Shown: positions 26,210-35,686, numbered from the stretch's first letter. The stretch is DNA of 64,000 nt from Antarctobacter sediminis (GCF_019218285.1 NZ_JAHUZG010000003.1:744001-808000), one strand, 5' to 3'. Translations and numbers: made by a program. Notes: generated by a model not told the origin, from the letters alone.

Positions 26210-28502
26210 GTTCGTTGGTCCAGCCCCGGGCGCGGATGCGCAGGGCGGCCTGGATCTGTTCGAACATGGCGATGGTCGGCGCATCCATTTCATTGCGCGG
26301 GCCCGCCACCTCGAAGACAAGGTTGACCGCGCGCAGCCGGTCGACGTCATCCTTCAGCAGCTTGGGCAGGGCGGCAACGGCCTCTTTGCCCGCCAGATCG
26401 ACGATCATGGATTGTTCGTGGATCATGTGGTTGCGCATCTCTTCGGTCATCGACGAAAACGGTGCGCGCCCATGCAGCAGCGCGTTCGACCGTTCCAGCC
26501 TTTCGCGACGCACGCCGCCCCGGGCACGGGCCATCAACACCATCATGCGCACGATAGCCTCGGGATAGCCGCCGTCCTCGATGTGGCGCAGGACCTCGCG
26601 GACCTCCGGGAACCTGGTGATGTCGTGGCGCACCGGGTCGGATTTGCGCCGTGGGGCCAGTTGGCGCGCCCACGGGCTGGCGTATAGCGTGTGGAATGTC
26701 AGCTCCAGCATGGCGTCGCGGCTGTCGCGGTACAGGTCAAGGCTGCGTTCCATCGCATCGGCGGCGGCCATTTCCATAACCTTGAAAGGGTTGCCGCCGT
26801 CGACCGCGTGGCGCGTCTGGCGGACGGTTTGGGCATGATCCGACACCGCCGCCACCGCCGGGTTCTGCGAGGACCAACTGCGGGCCTGCAGCCGCATCGG
26901 GTGCATTTCGCGGGTGAGATGGCCTACCTGAGGCGGTAGCATTGCGCGGATCCATGGCCGCATGGCGATTTCGTAGCTTTTCACCGCCCAGTCCGACAAC
27001 TCCGCCACGGCGGCGAATTCCTGTTCTACATCTTCGCCGTCCCCCATGGCGCGGATGTCGTCGATCTGGCGGCTGACAAGATCGATCTCGAACCCGTCCT
27101 CGTCTTTTTCGATCTTCATTTCATACAGGCCCGGGGCCAGCGCCTCGATCGTCTTGACGACCGAATTGATGTGGCGGTGCCGCGTGTTGGCAATCCGGGC
27201 CGAAACGAAGATGCCCAGATGCCCGACGCTGTCGTGCAGGGTGTAGACGATCACATGACCACGGGCGCGCAATTCTTCGGTGGTCTCGTAGAGATCCGCG
27301 ATCCAGTGCAGCGCCTGCTGCGGCGGGGTGATATTGTCGCCATGGCTGGCAAAGACCACCACGGGCGCGGTGATCCGTGCCAGATCGACGGGCACGCCAT
27401 TGTCCAGCACGGCCTGACCTGCGGTCAGCTTGTTGCCGATAAAGAGGTTTTCGACAATCCAACGGATCTCGGCCTCGGTCATGAAGTAGAAGCCGGTCCA
27501 CCATTTTTCGAACTCAAGAAAGCGGTCGCCGCCGGTGTCCACATCGTTGAACAGGTCATAGTTCTTGCGGAACAGGTTGCGCCCGGGATTCAGCCCTTCG
27601 AAGTTCTGGACAAGGCTGGCACCGTCAAAGGTGCCGCCCCCAAGGTCCGAGGACAGCAGCGCCGGCACCGCGCCCCCGGCCAGCCCGCCGTAGTAGCGGA
27701 ACGGGTTGTGGCCCACCTGACCCGCCCAATAGCTGAGCGGCGCGCCTGCGATCACCACCGGGCCGGTCAGATCCGTATGCGTGGCGGCAAGGATCATCGC
27801 GGCCCAACCGCCCTGACAATTGCCTGTGACCAGCGGCTTGGGGCTGCCGGGGTGGCGACGCATGACCTCGCGCAGGAACTCGGCCTCGGCCTCGCAGACA
27901 TCGGCAAGGGTCTGGCCCGGTTCGGGGCGGGGGTAGAAGATGACGAAATAGACAGGATGACCGTCGGCCAGCGCCACGCCCACCTCGGATTCCGCCTTGA
28001 AGCCGCCAATCCCGGATCCATGGCCCGCGCGCGGGTCGATGATAACCCAGGGACGGCCATCCTCACGGGTGGCGGGAGAGCCTTGGGGCGGGGTGATCCG
28101 CACCAGCGCATAGTTGCAGGGGCGGGGCAACTGGCGACCGTCAAGAATGGTTTCATAGTCGAAGGCCAGCACGGGTTTCAGGCCTTCGGCTTCGCGCCGG
28201 GCCGAGGCATCGCCGCGTTCCCGCAGAATGTCGGTGAACAGCACGGCACGTTCCTGCATGTCTTTCAGGTAATCCGCCAGGTCGCGTCCCATGGTCAGCG
28301 GATCGACCTGCGCCAGCGCCGCCTGGGCCGCCGCCGCCGTGGCGGTCATGTGGTCGATGGTGCTGTTGACGATGGCCGAGCCATGGGACCGCGCCAGACC
28401 GGTCAGAAGGTCAGCCTGACCGCGAGCCTGATCCCAGGCGGCGCGGGTCTGTTCCAGTTGCGTGTCGGCGGGGGGCGTGGCGTTTTCTGCGGGGGCGGGC
28501 AT
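26193..28502 (-). CDS. DUF3141 alpha/beta-hydrolase with PHA-synthase-like active site
   Basis: The 769-residue product has an alpha/beta-hydrolase core at about residues 110-440. The nucleophile elbow is GNCQGGW (Cys about 229), a G-x-C-x-G box as in polyhydroxyalkanoate synthases rather than the usual G-x-S-x-G. A candidate acid is in SHGDNITPP (Asp about 389) and the histidine in DSVGHLGIF (His about 428). The last about 300 residues are helical, charged and without a recognised domain. These features agree with the DUF3141 family; the biological role is not established. It shares orientation with ald but is separated by about 108 bp. It is an unusually large single-gene unit. Confidence 0.85.
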   Translation of the reverse strand: MPAPAENATPPADTQLEQTRAAWDQARGQADLLTGLARSHGSAIVNSTIDHMTATAAAAQAALAQVDPLTMGRDLADYLKDMQERAVLFTDILRERGDASARREAEGLKPVLAFDYETILDGRQLPRPCNYALVRITPPQGSPATREDGRPWVIIDPRAGHGSGIGGFKAESEVGVALADGHPVYFVIFYPRPEPGQTLADVCEAEAEFLREVMRRHPGSPKPLVTGNCQGGWAAMILAATHTDLTGPVVIAGAPLSYWAGQVGHNPFRYYGGLAGGAVPALLSSDLGGGTFDGASLVQNFEGLNPGRNLFRKNYDLFNDVDTGGDRFLEFEKWWTGFYFMTEAEIRWIVENLFIGNKLTAGQAVLDNGVPVDLARITAPVVVFASHGDNITPPQQALHWIADLYETTEELRARGHVIVYTLHDSVGHLGIFVSARIANTRHRHINSVVKTIEALAPGLYEMKIEKDEDGFEIDLVSRQIDDIRAMGDGEDVEQEFAAVAELSDWAVKSYEIAMRPWIRAMLPPQVGHLTREMHPMRLQARSWSSQNPAVAAVSDHAQTVRQTRHAVDGGNPFKVMEMAAADAMERSLDLYRDSRDAMLELTFHTLYASPWARQLAPRRKSDPVRHDITRFPEVREVLRHIEDGGYPEAIVRMMVLMARARGGVRRERLERSNALLHGRAPFSSMTEEMRNHMIHEQSMIVDLAGKEAVAALPKLLKDDVDRLRAVNLVFEVAGPRNEMDAPTIAMFEQIQAALRIRARGWTNERAPEV

Positions 28503-28610
28503 TGGGCTGTCTCCGGTGGAGGTTCATCCCTTGCGCTACGCTCCCGACATGACAGGAGATTGACAGTTTGCCCCGGCAAGAACGGTTCCGCCGGGGCAGG
28601 CTGTCGCAGG

Positions 28611-29729
28611 TCAGCCCTTGATGACCAATTGCGGAGAGGTCACGTCGATCCCCTGCGCCTCGCCGACGGCGTAATAGGTCAGCTTGCCGGCATGGACGTT
28701 GAGACCGTTCATCAAGTGCGGATCGTCAGCGCAGGCTTGTTTCCAACCCTTGTCGGCCAGCGCCAGCATGTAGGGCATGGTGGCGTTGCCCAACGCGATG
28801 GTCGATGTCCGCGCCACGGCTCCGGGCATGTTGGCCACGCAGTAATGCATGATGCCGTCGACGTCATAGATCGGGTCCGCGTGGGTCGTCGGCTTGGAGG
28901 TCTCGAAACAGCCGCCCTGGTCGATGGCCACGTCCACCAGCGCCGCGCCGGGTTTCATCGTGGCGAAGTCGGCGCGTTTGACCAGCTTGGGTGCCTCGGC
29001 ACCGGGGATCAGAACGGCCCCGATCACCATGTCGGCCAGTTCCAGGTGCTCGGCCAGAAGGCCCGCGCTGGAATAGCCGGTGCGGAAGGTGCCGCCAAAC
29101 ACATCGTCAAGGTAGCGCAGGCGCGGCAGGGAACGGTCCAGCACGGTCACATCCGCGCCCATGCCTGCCGCGATCCGTGCCGCATGGGTGCCGACGACGC
29201 CGCCGCCGATGACCAGCACGCGTGCCGGACCGACGCCGGGCACGCCGCCCATCAGCACGCCGCGCCCGCCATTGGCCTTTTGCAAAGTCCAGGCACCGAC
29301 CTGTGGTGCCAGACGGCCCGCGACCTCGGACATCGGCGCCAGCAGCGGCAGGCCGCCGCGGTCGTCGGTGACGGTTTCATAGGCGATAGCGGTACAGCCA
29401 GAGGCCAGCAGATCCCTCGTCTGGTCCGGATCGGGGGCAAGGTGCAGATAGGTGTACAGCAACTGGCCTTCGCGCAGCATGGCGCGCTCTGCGGCCTGCG
29501 GCTCTTTCACCTTCACGATCATCTCGGCCTCGGAGAAGATCTCCTCGGCGGTATCCACCAGCCGCGCCCCTGCGGCGGTGTAGTCGGCGTCTGTGAAACC
29601 CGCGCCGGTTCCGGCGCCCGCCTGCACGATGACCTCATGACCGTGGGCCACGGCCTCGCGCGCGGCGTTGGGCGTCAGGCCGACGCGGAACTCTTGGGGT
29701 TTGATTTCTGTGGGGCAACCGATCTTCAT
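28611..29729 (-). CDS. ald: Alanine dehydrogenase
   Basis: The 372-residue enzyme is typical of Ald. The N-terminus MKIGCPTEIKPQEFRVGL is followed by the catalytic Lys/His regions (KVKEPQ, YTYLHLAPD), the Rossmann loop VLVIGGGVVGTHAARIA and the family motif VDVAIDQGGCFETS. It catalyses reversible NAD-dependent deamination of alanine to pyruvate and ammonia. The start at 29729 has a strong GGAGGAG site; longer starts would run into the divergent promoter region. It is divergently transcribed from an Lrp-type regulator, probably its own regulator. Confidence 0.96.
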   Translation of the reverse strand: MKIGCPTEIKPQEFRVGLTPNAAREAVAHGHEVIVQAGAGTGAGFTDADYTAAGARLVDTAEEIFSEAEMIVKVKEPQAAERAMLREGQLLYTYLHLAPDPDQTRDLLASGCTAIAYETVTDDRGGLPLLAPMSEVAGRLAPQVGAWTLQKANGGRGVLMGGVPGVGPARVLVIGGGVVGTHAARIAAGMGADVTVLDRSLPRLRYLDDVFGGTFRTGYSSAGLLAEHLELADMVIGAVLIPGAEAPKLVKRADFATMKPGAALVDVAIDQGGCFETSKPTTHADPIYDVDGIMHYCVANMPGAVARTSTIALGNATMPYMLALADKGWKQACADDPHLMNGLNVHAGKLTYYAVGEAQGIDVTSPQLVIKG

Positions 29730-29865
29730 GGCATCTCCTCCTGCCGTCATGTGCGACATTATGGCAGCGAAGCCTTGCAAAGCGCTCGCAAGCTTGCGCA
29801 TTCTGCGTTACGGCCACGCACGATTATACGAAGAAACGGCACCAAAGGCGGAGGATCTTGCGCAA

Positions 29866-30324
29866 GTGAAGCTGGACGAGACGGACAGGCGCATTCTGAG
29901 GGTCCTGCAACGCAAGGGCCGCATTTCCAACGCCGACCTGTCCGAGGCGGTCCATCTGTCCCCATCAGCCTGTCATCGCCGGGTTCAACGGCTGGAGGCC
30001 GAGGGCTATGTGCGCGATTACGTGGCGCTTTTGGACGCGCGGCGCTTGGGGTTGCCGTCGACCGTATTTGTCGAGATTACCCTGACGGCGCAGGCGGATG
30101 AAGTGCTGGATGCCTTCGAAAAGGCAGTGGCGCGGGTGCCCGCCGTGCTGGAATGTCACCTTATGGCGGGAACGGCGGACTACATCCTGAAGGTCGTGGC
30201 CGAGGATACCGAGGATTTCGCCCGCATTCACCGGCAATACCTTAGCCGGCTGCCCGGAGTGGCACAGATGCAAAGCTCTTTTGCCTTGCGGACGGTGTTT
30301 CGGACCACCGCGCTGCCGGTCTGA
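29866..30324 (+). CDS. Lrp/AsnC-family transcriptional regulator, divergent from ald
   Basis: A 152-residue Lrp/AsnC protein. The N-terminal HTH is LDETDRRILRVLQRKGRISN with LSEAVHLSPSACHRRVQRLE (recognition helix), and a C-terminal RAM/ACT-like effector domain has LECHLMAGTADYILKVV. The best start is GTG at 29866 with GCGGAGG upstream; no ATG is present at the domain boundary. The 136-bp space to ald holds both promoters. The known pattern of Lrp-type AldR regulators activating ald in response to alanine makes that role likely here. Confidence 0.9.
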   Translation: MKLDETDRRILRVLQRKGRISNADLSEAVHLSPSACHRRVQRLEAEGYVRDYVALLDARRLGLPSTVFVEITLTAQADEVLDAFEKAVARVPAVLECHLMAGTADYILKVVAEDTEDFARIHRQYLSRLPGVAQMQSSFALRTVFRTTALPV

Positions 30325-30372
30325 GGCGGAAAGGGGCGTCAGGCCAGCGGCGCGCGCCCTCTTGGCCCCGTC

Positions 30373-30534
30373 TCAGTCCATCTTGGGGCGGTCGTCGTAT
30401 TCGCCGGACAGGATTCGCTGAGCATCTCCTTCGGGGTCGTCATACTGGTTCGAACGCAGGGTAAAGACAAAAAACGCCAGACCTGCGCCGCCCAGCACCA
30501 GCGAAATCGGGATCAGGTAGGTCAGGACGTTCAT
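30373..30534 (-). CDS. ccoS: cbb3-type cytochrome oxidase assembly protein CcoS
   Basis: A 53-residue protein read directly from the sequence: MNVLTYLIPISLVLG, one transmembrane helix, then FTLRSNQYDDPEGDAQRIL. The single N-terminal helix followed by YDDxEGDAxRIL is the CcoS signature. CcoS is needed for cofactor (heme/copper) insertion into CcoN. It lies 10 bp after ccoI on the same strand, the usual end of ccoGHIS. It is too short for many gene finders, but position and motif make it secure. Confidence 0.95.
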   Translation of the reverse strand: MNVLTYLIPISLVLGGAGLAFFVFTLRSNQYDDPEGDAQRILSGEYDDRPKMD

Positions 30535-30544
30535 CGGGGGCCTC

Positions 30545-32731
30545 TTATCGCAAGCGAAGCGCGTTCAGTGAAACGGTAATCGAACTGGTCGACATGGCCA
30601 ATGCGGCAATCAGCGGCGAGCAGAGGCCCGCCACGGCCAGCGGTACGGCGATGATGTTGTACCACGTGGCAATGGAAAAGTTCTCGCGGATCCGCTTGGT
30701 CGCCTTTTGGGCGGTCCGGACCGCCTCGGGGATAGGGGCCAGCGAACCGCCCAGCAGCACGATGTCCGAGGCAACGCGCGCCGCGTCCAGCGCCGAGGCG
30801 GGCGAGATCGAAGCATGGGCCGCCGCCAATGCGGCTGTATCGTTCAAACCGTCACCGACCATGAGCACATGCGCGCCCTCGCGGCTAAGCATTTCGATCC
30901 GGGTGGATTTGTCCTGTGGCAGCGCCTCGGCCATCCAGTGCTGGATGCCCAGTCGGTTGGCAAGGGCCTCGACCGCCGGGGTCGTGTCGCCCGAAATCAG
31001 GATCACCTTCAACCCGGCGTCATGCAGGGCAGAGACGGCTTCTTGGGCACCGTCGCGCAGACGGTCGGTAAAAAGGAAGGCCTGCGCAGGCCCGTCGCCA
31101 ACGCGCAGCCATGCGGCGGTCATTTCGGTCTGACTGCCGCCGACCCAGGTCGTGCGGCCCAGCCGGACCTCCTGGCCGCGCCATTGGCCGGTGGTGCCGT
31201 GGCCGGGGATCTCGGTGATGTTGGCAATCTCGGCGGGCTTGATGCCAGCTTCGCGCGCGGCGGCGGTGAGCGATTGCGACAGCGGATGGCTGGAGCCTTC
31301 TGCCAGGGCCAGAGCGATTTCAAGGTCGCGCCGGGTGAAATCTCCAAGGTTGGTCAGTTCCGGTGTGCCTGCCGTCAATGTGCCGGTCTTGTCAAAGACC
31401 ACGGTATCCACCTGCGCCAGCCGCTCCAGCGCGGTGGCGTGTTTGATCAACAGGCCGCGTCGGAACAGCCGCCCCGAGGCGGCGGTCGTCACCGCGGGAA
31501 CCGCAAGACCAAGCGCGCAGGGGCAGGTGATGATCAGCACGGCAGCGGCAATGTTCAACGCTACGCGCAGGTCGCCCGCGTAGGCAAGCCAGCCAAGAAA
31601 GGCGAGCGCCGAGAGAATATGCACGCCGGGCGCATAAAGTTTCGCAGCACGATCCGCCAGCGACGTATAGCGTGACCGGCCGGACTCGGCGATGGCAACC
31701 AGATCGGCCATGCGGTGCAGCGAGGTATCACGGCCCACGGCGCTGGCGCGGATCACCAGCGGGCCGGTCAGATTGACCTCACCGGCGCTGACGCTGCGGC
31801 CGGGTTCGGCAAAAACGGGCAGGGTTTCACCGGTCAGCAGCGAACGGTCCAGTTCGGATGTACCGGATATGATTTCGCCGTCGACAGGCATCCGGCCACC
31901 GGGGCGCACCCGAACCAGATCGCCCACGGCCAGATCGGCCACCGAAACCTGCGTTTCGCCCTCATCCGTGACTCGCCATGCGCGCGGCACCTCCAGCGCG
32001 GCCAGTTCCTCTGCCGCGGAGCGCGCGACGGAACGGGTGCGGTGATCAAGGTAGCGGCCCGTCAAAAGAAAGAAGGTCAGCGCAATGGCGGCGTCAAAAT
32101 AGGCATGTTCGCCGGACAGCGAGGTTTCCCACAAGGAGGTGCCCACTGCCAGAAGGATCGCGAGCGAGATCGGCACGTCCATGTTCAGGCTGCGCGCAGA
32201 GAGCGCCATCCAGGCGTTGCGGAAGAAAGGCATGCCCGAAAAGGCCACGGCAGGCAGTACGATCGCGGCGGAGATCCAGTGAAACAGGTCGCGTGTCGGA
32301 CCTTCGGCCCCGGACCAGACCGCGATGGACAGCAACATGACGTTCATGGCCGCAAAGCCGGCCACCGCAAGGCGCATCAGCAACTCGCGCCCGGCCTTGT
32401 CCGTTGCGGTGGCAGAAATCGCCGTGCTGTCCAACTCATGCGCTTCGTATCCGGCACCTTCGACCACCGGGATCACGTCGGCGGCGGTCAGGTCGGGATC
32501 GGCCTCGATGCTGACCCGTTTCAGGGTCAGGTTGACCCGCGCCGAACGGACCGCCGGCACGGCCCCAAGGGCCCGTTCGACCGAAGCCATGCAGGCGGCG
32601 CAATGGATCGTCGGCAGCGACAGGACGATATGCGCCTCTTTCACGGGGTCCTGTTCGGCAAGGGCCTGCGCGGCGGGGGCCGCGACACAGGCCGGACAGG
32701 CAGAGGGCGAAGGGCGCAGCGTCGCGGTCAT
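30545..32731 (-). CDS. ccoI: Copper-translocating P-type ATPase CcoI/FixI
   Basis: A 728-residue P1B-type ATPase. The N-terminal metal region has CPAC and the heavy-metal domain motif TIHCAACMASVE. The membrane copper site is TCPCALGLAVP, the phosphorylation site is DKTGTLTAGT, and the ATP-hinge motif is GDGLNDTAALAAA. It moves copper across the inner membrane for assembly of the cbb3 oxidase binuclear centre, rather than for copper resistance, as judged from its place between ccoH and ccoS. It begins 1 bp after the ccoH stop, so translation is coupled. Confidence 0.96.
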   Translation of the reverse strand: MTATLRPSPSACPACVAAPAAQALAEQDPVKEAHIVLSLPTIHCAACMASVERALGAVPAVRSARVNLTLKRVSIEADPDLTAADVIPVVEGAGYEAHELDSTAISATATDKAGRELLMRLAVAGFAAMNVMLLSIAVWSGAEGPTRDLFHWISAAIVLPAVAFSGMPFFRNAWMALSARSLNMDVPISLAILLAVGTSLWETSLSGEHAYFDAAIALTFFLLTGRYLDHRTRSVARSAAEELAALEVPRAWRVTDEGETQVSVADLAVGDLVRVRPGGRMPVDGEIISGTSELDRSLLTGETLPVFAEPGRSVSAGEVNLTGPLVIRASAVGRDTSLHRMADLVAIAESGRSRYTSLADRAAKLYAPGVHILSALAFLGWLAYAGDLRVALNIAAAVLIITCPCALGLAVPAVTTAASGRLFRRGLLIKHATALERLAQVDTVVFDKTGTLTAGTPELTNLGDFTRRDLEIALALAEGSSHPLSQSLTAAAREAGIKPAEIANITEIPGHGTTGQWRGQEVRLGRTTWVGGSQTEMTAAWLRVGDGPAQAFLFTDRLRDGAQEAVSALHDAGLKVILISGDTTPAVEALANRLGIQHWMAEALPQDKSTRIEMLSREGAHVLMVGDGLNDTAALAAAHASISPASALDAARVASDIVLLGGSLAPIPEAVRTAQKATKRIRENFSIATWYNIIAVPLAVAGLCSPLIAALAMSTSSITVSLNALRLR

Positions 32732-32732
32732 C

Positions 32733-33197
32733 TCAGTTCGCCACCGTCATTTGCAGGCGTTGTTCGAACAGCGTGCCGTCAAGGGCGGTCGCCTTCAGCC
32801 AGACGTCCCAGTTGCCGGGCCGCAGTGTTTCATGCGCCACGTAGGCGCGGCCATTGAAGGCAAACTCGGGCGTCCGGTCTTCGCTGACATTGGTCGGACG
32901 ACCGACCGTGGCCGTCAGGTCACGGGTGTGGATCGGACGCCCTTCGTCGTCGGTGATCGACAGGACCAGCATGTCCTGCTCGATCCGCGCCTCGACGTTC
33001 CAGCCAAGCGCCTCTTGCGCGGCGCGGCGTTTGTCGAAAGTCTGGCTGGCCACATAGCTGTTGGCCACTTCGAGGCCGGGGAAGGTGCTGACGGCATTGA
33101 CCGCAAGCGCCACGTTGACCCCGATGATGACGCTGAAGGCACCGCCGAAAATGCCCAGAACGTGCCAGCCGGTCAGCTTGAACTCTTTCTTTGTCAT
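32733..33197 (-). CDS. ccoH: cbb3 oxidase assembly protein CcoH/FixH
   Basis: The 154-residue protein starts with a short cytoplasmic stretch and one membrane helix (HVLGIFGGAFSVIIGVNVALAV). A periplasmic FixH domain with NSYVASQTFDKRRAAQEALGWNV follows, which is the core FixH motif. It stabilises cbb3 subunit assembly. Its start overlaps the ccoG stop by one base (TGATG). Confidence 0.95.
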   Translation of the reverse strand: MTKKEFKLTGWHVLGIFGGAFSVIIGVNVALAVNAVSTFPGLEVANSYVASQTFDKRRAAQEALGWNVEARIEQDMLVLSITDDEGRPIHTRDLTATVGRPTNVSEDRTPEFAFNGRAYVAHETLRPGNWDVWLKATALDGTLFEQRLQMTVAN

Positions 33198-34630
33198 CAG
33201 TTCGCCGCTCCATTGAAGATCGTGTCGTTATAGGCCCGGTCTCCGTTGGTCAGATCCTCGACCCAGAACCGGAATTCCGTCCGTTCCGCCATTGCAGGAC
33301 CCGACGAGGGCGGCGCAATAACATAGACCTTTTGCAGGTAGGTTTCATTGGCGGGCACGTCCACGGTTTCATAGGGCGTGCCTTCCAACTGGATCCGTAG
33401 GGTCGGATCGCCGTGCACGGTCAGCCGGAACGGGCGGTCCTCGCCATGTTTGTTCAGCAGGCGGACATCATAGGTATTGCGGATCGACCCATCGGAGAGC
33501 GTGACAAAGGTGGGGTTGCGGACCGGGGCAACCGTCATCTCGATTTCCGGGCGGATGAACAGCGCAAAGACCAATCCGATACCCACAAGCGACCAAAGCG
33601 CCGTGTACATGATCGTGCGCACACGGAACACGTGGTGCCAGATCGGGCGGGGTGTGTTGCCTTCGCGTTCCCGCGGTTCATCGGACAGCGCGAGATAGTC
33701 GATCAACCCGCGCGGTTTGCCGATCTTTGCCATGACGTCGTCGCAGGCGTCGATGCACAGCGCGCAGGTGATGCATTCCAGTTGCTGGCCGTCGCGGATG
33801 TCGATGCCCATTGGGCAGACGTTGACGCAGGCCATGCAATCGATGCAATCGCCCAGTTGCTCGGCCCCTTCGGACTTGCGGTGCTTGCCGCGCGGTTCGC
33901 CGCGCCATTCGCGATAACCGACAGTCAGCGTGTCCTCGTCCATCATGGCAGCCTGAATGCGGGGCCAAGGGCAGGCGTAGATGCAGATCTGTTCGCGCGC
34001 AAAGCCGCCAAAGAAAAAGGTCGTCGCGGTCAGGATCAGCATGGTCGTATAGGCGACGGGATGCGCCTGCCCGGTGACAAGATCGACCAGCAGGGTCGGC
34101 GCATCGGCAAAATAGAAAACCCATGCGCCGCCGGTGGCCAGACCGATCAGGAACCAAGCGACCCATTTTGTGACGCGCAGCCGGGCCTTGCGGAAATCCA
34201 GCTTTTTCTGGCGGTGCAGGCGGAGGCGGGCGTTGCGGTCGCCCTCGATCCAGCGTTCGACAAGGATGTAGAGATCCGTCCAGACGGTCTGGGGGCAGGC
34301 ATAGCCGCACCAGACGCGCCCCAGCGCCGAGGTGAACAGGAACAATCCAAGCCCGGCCATGATCAACAGGCCCGCGACAAAATAGAACTCATGCGGCCAG
34401 ATCTCGATCCAGAAGAAAAAGAACCGGCGGTTGGCAAGGTCGATCAGCACGGCCTGATCGGGCAGTTGCGGCCCGCGATCCCAGCGCAGCCAAGGCGTAA
34501 TATAGTAGATCCCCAAGGTGACGATCATGATCACCCACTTGAGATTGCGGAATTTTCCGCTGACCCGACGTGGAAAGATCGGTTCGCGTGCTGCGTATAG
34601 GGAAGGGGCCGGTGAATTGCTGTCGGACAC
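33197..34630 (-). CDS. ccoG: Polyferredoxin/Cu(II) reductase CcoG (RdxA/FixG)
   Basis: The 477-residue membrane protein has several hydrophobic helices, two ferredoxin-type 4Fe-4S motifs (CIDCMACVNVCPMGID and CITCALCIDACD), a CGYACPQTVWTD segment and a C-terminal Ig-like periplasmic domain. CcoG reduces Cu(II) for delivery to cbb3. The chosen start is GTG at 34630 with GGAG 9 nt upstream. An in-frame ATG at 34708 would put the FNR site (34695-34708) inside the gene, so the shorter form is preferred. It is the first gene of ccoGHIS. Confidence 0.95.
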   Translation of the reverse strand: MSDSNSPAPSLYAAREPIFPRRVSGKFRNLKWVIMIVTLGIYYITPWLRWDRGPQLPDQAVLIDLANRRFFFFWIEIWPHEFYFVAGLLIMAGLGLFLFTSALGRVWCGYACPQTVWTDLYILVERWIEGDRNARLRLHRQKKLDFRKARLRVTKWVAWFLIGLATGGAWVFYFADAPTLLVDLVTGQAHPVAYTTMLILTATTFFFGGFAREQICIYACPWPRIQAAMMDEDTLTVGYREWRGEPRGKHRKSEGAEQLGDCIDCMACVNVCPMGIDIRDGQQLECITCALCIDACDDVMAKIGKPRGLIDYLALSDEPREREGNTPRPIWHHVFRVRTIMYTALWSLVGIGLVFALFIRPEIEMTVAPVRNPTFVTLSDGSIRNTYDVRLLNKHGEDRPFRLTVHGDPTLRIQLEGTPYETVDVPANETYLQKVYVIAPPSSGPAMAERTEFRFWVEDLTNGDRAYNDTIFNGAAN

Positions 34631-34694
34631 GGGGAATCGCTCCGTTGGGATCTGGATTTGGGGCCGGTTTTCCCAGAGCGCGGCTGCCGGAGCT

Positions 34695-34708
34695 TTGACC
34701 TGCATCAA
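34695..34708 (-). promoter_or_regulatory. FNR box upstream of ccoG
   Basis: TTGACCTGCATCAA is one base from the FNR consensus TTGAT-N4-ATCAA. It is centred about 70 bp upstream of the ccoG GTG start, compatible with a class II FNR promoter and oxygen-limited induction. Confidence 0.8.
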
Positions 34709-34724
34709 TTTTTGAATTTGTGAC

Positions 34725-35600
34725 TCAGGTTTTCGCTGCTTCGCGGCGGAGCCAGGTCAGGAAGGCCTTGAGCGGCGGGCGCGGCACTCCGGGGCGCGTA
34801 ACGATATGATACCCCTTTTCCAGCTTGTCCTCGAACAGTTTGCGCAGCCGTCCGGCCTGAATATCGGGTTCGACGAACACACCTGCGACAATGGCAACCC
34901 CCTGACCGGCGCGGGCCGCTTCCAGCATGTGGTTGCCGGGCAGGGCGGTATAGCCGCGCCCCGCGTCACGGTCGACGCCATGCTGGGCAAACCATTCGGT
35001 CGCTTCGTTGGTGCCAAGCTCTTGCAGCCAATGATAGTCGCGCAGGTCAGCGGGAGAGGTCACGGGCCTGTCCCCCACCAGATCCGGGGCGGCAACCACC
35101 ACGATGGGAGAGCGGATCAGTAATTCCGAGTCCAGCCCGGGCCATTGTCCATCGCCATATCGCAGCGCCATGTCAAACCCGCCGGGTTCCATCGGTTGCA
35201 CCCGTGCCGAGGGGTCGATCATCAGGTTGATGTCTGGGTGTATCTCACGAAAGCCGGGCAGGCGGGGCATAAGCCATGCGGCGGCAAAGGTGGGCGTGAC
35301 CGAGATCTGCAACGGGCGCGAGGCATCCGCGCCGGTCAGCGCCTCCACGGTCAGGGCGATGGTGCCGAAACCCTCGATCAGGCAGCGGGCCAGGGTCTCT
35401 CCCTCGGCGGTCAGTTCCAGCTTGCGCCCGCGACGATCCAGCAGCGCAACGCCCATGTGGGCCTCCAGCGCGCGCATCTGTTGGCTGATGGCAGCATGGC
35501 TAACATTCAGCGCCGCACCGGCAGCGTTGACGGATCTCGTTTCGGCATATGCACAAAAGGCGCGCAAGGCGGACAGCGGTGGCAGGTTCGACCAGTTCAT
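34725..35600 (-). CDS. LysR-family regulator (GcvA-like)
   Basis: A 291-residue LysR-type regulator. The N-terminal winged HTH is LPPLSALRAFCAYAETRSVN with AALNVSHAAISQQMRALE, and an effector-binding domain spans residues 90-291. The pattern LPPLxALRAF fits the GcvA-like subgroup. The ATG at 35600 is chosen; longer forms cross into the divergent region. A perfect TGTAA-N7-TTACA palindrome directly upstream suggests autoregulation. It is divergent from a 51-residue ORF (98 bp apart). It lies inside the cco region but has no obvious functional link to it. Confidence 0.9.
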   Translation of the reverse strand: MNWSNLPPLSALRAFCAYAETRSVNAAGAALNVSHAAISQQMRALEAHMGVALLDRRGRKLELTAEGETLARCLIEGFGTIALTVEALTGADASRPLQISVTPTFAAAWLMPRLPGFREIHPDINLMIDPSARVQPMEPGGFDMALRYGDGQWPGLDSELLIRSPIVVVAAPDLVGDRPVTSPADLRDYHWLQELGTNEATEWFAQHGVDRDAGRGYTALPGNHMLEAARAGQGVAIVAGVFVEPDIQAGRLRKLFEDKLEKGYHIVTRPGVPRPPLKAFLTWLRREAAKT

Positions 35601-35601
35601 G

Positions 35602-35618
35602 TGTAAGCGTGAGTTACA
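35602..35618. promoter_or_regulatory. Candidate LysR operator
   Basis: TGTAA-GCGTGAG-TTACA is a 17-bp perfect dyad of the T-N11-A type bound by LysR regulators. It lies immediately upstream of the lysR start codon. Confidence 0.5.
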
Positions 35619-35669
35619 TGTTTGATTTATTCCTGAGTCGCATGGCAGGCCCCGAACCGTCAAGGTTGG

Positions 35670-35686
35670 GCATGACCTGAACATGC
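35670..35686. promoter_or_regulatory. Second palindrome in the lysR/small-ORF intergenic region
   Basis: GCATG-N7-CATGC is a perfect 5+5 dyad with the same 7-base spacer as the LysR-type site, ending just before the AAAGGAGG ribosome site of the small ORF. A role in regulating the small ORF is possible but unproven. Confidence 0.35.

Noticed and set aside
28570-28597. Inverted repeat after ald as a terminator
   Set aside because: An 8-bp dyad with a 12-nt loop but no T run on the minus strand; termination is not convincing.
27171-30101. Plus-strand open frame of about 970 codons opposite the DUF3141 gene and ald
   Set aside because: It spans two well-supported minus-strand genes and the regulator promoter; no recognisable domains.
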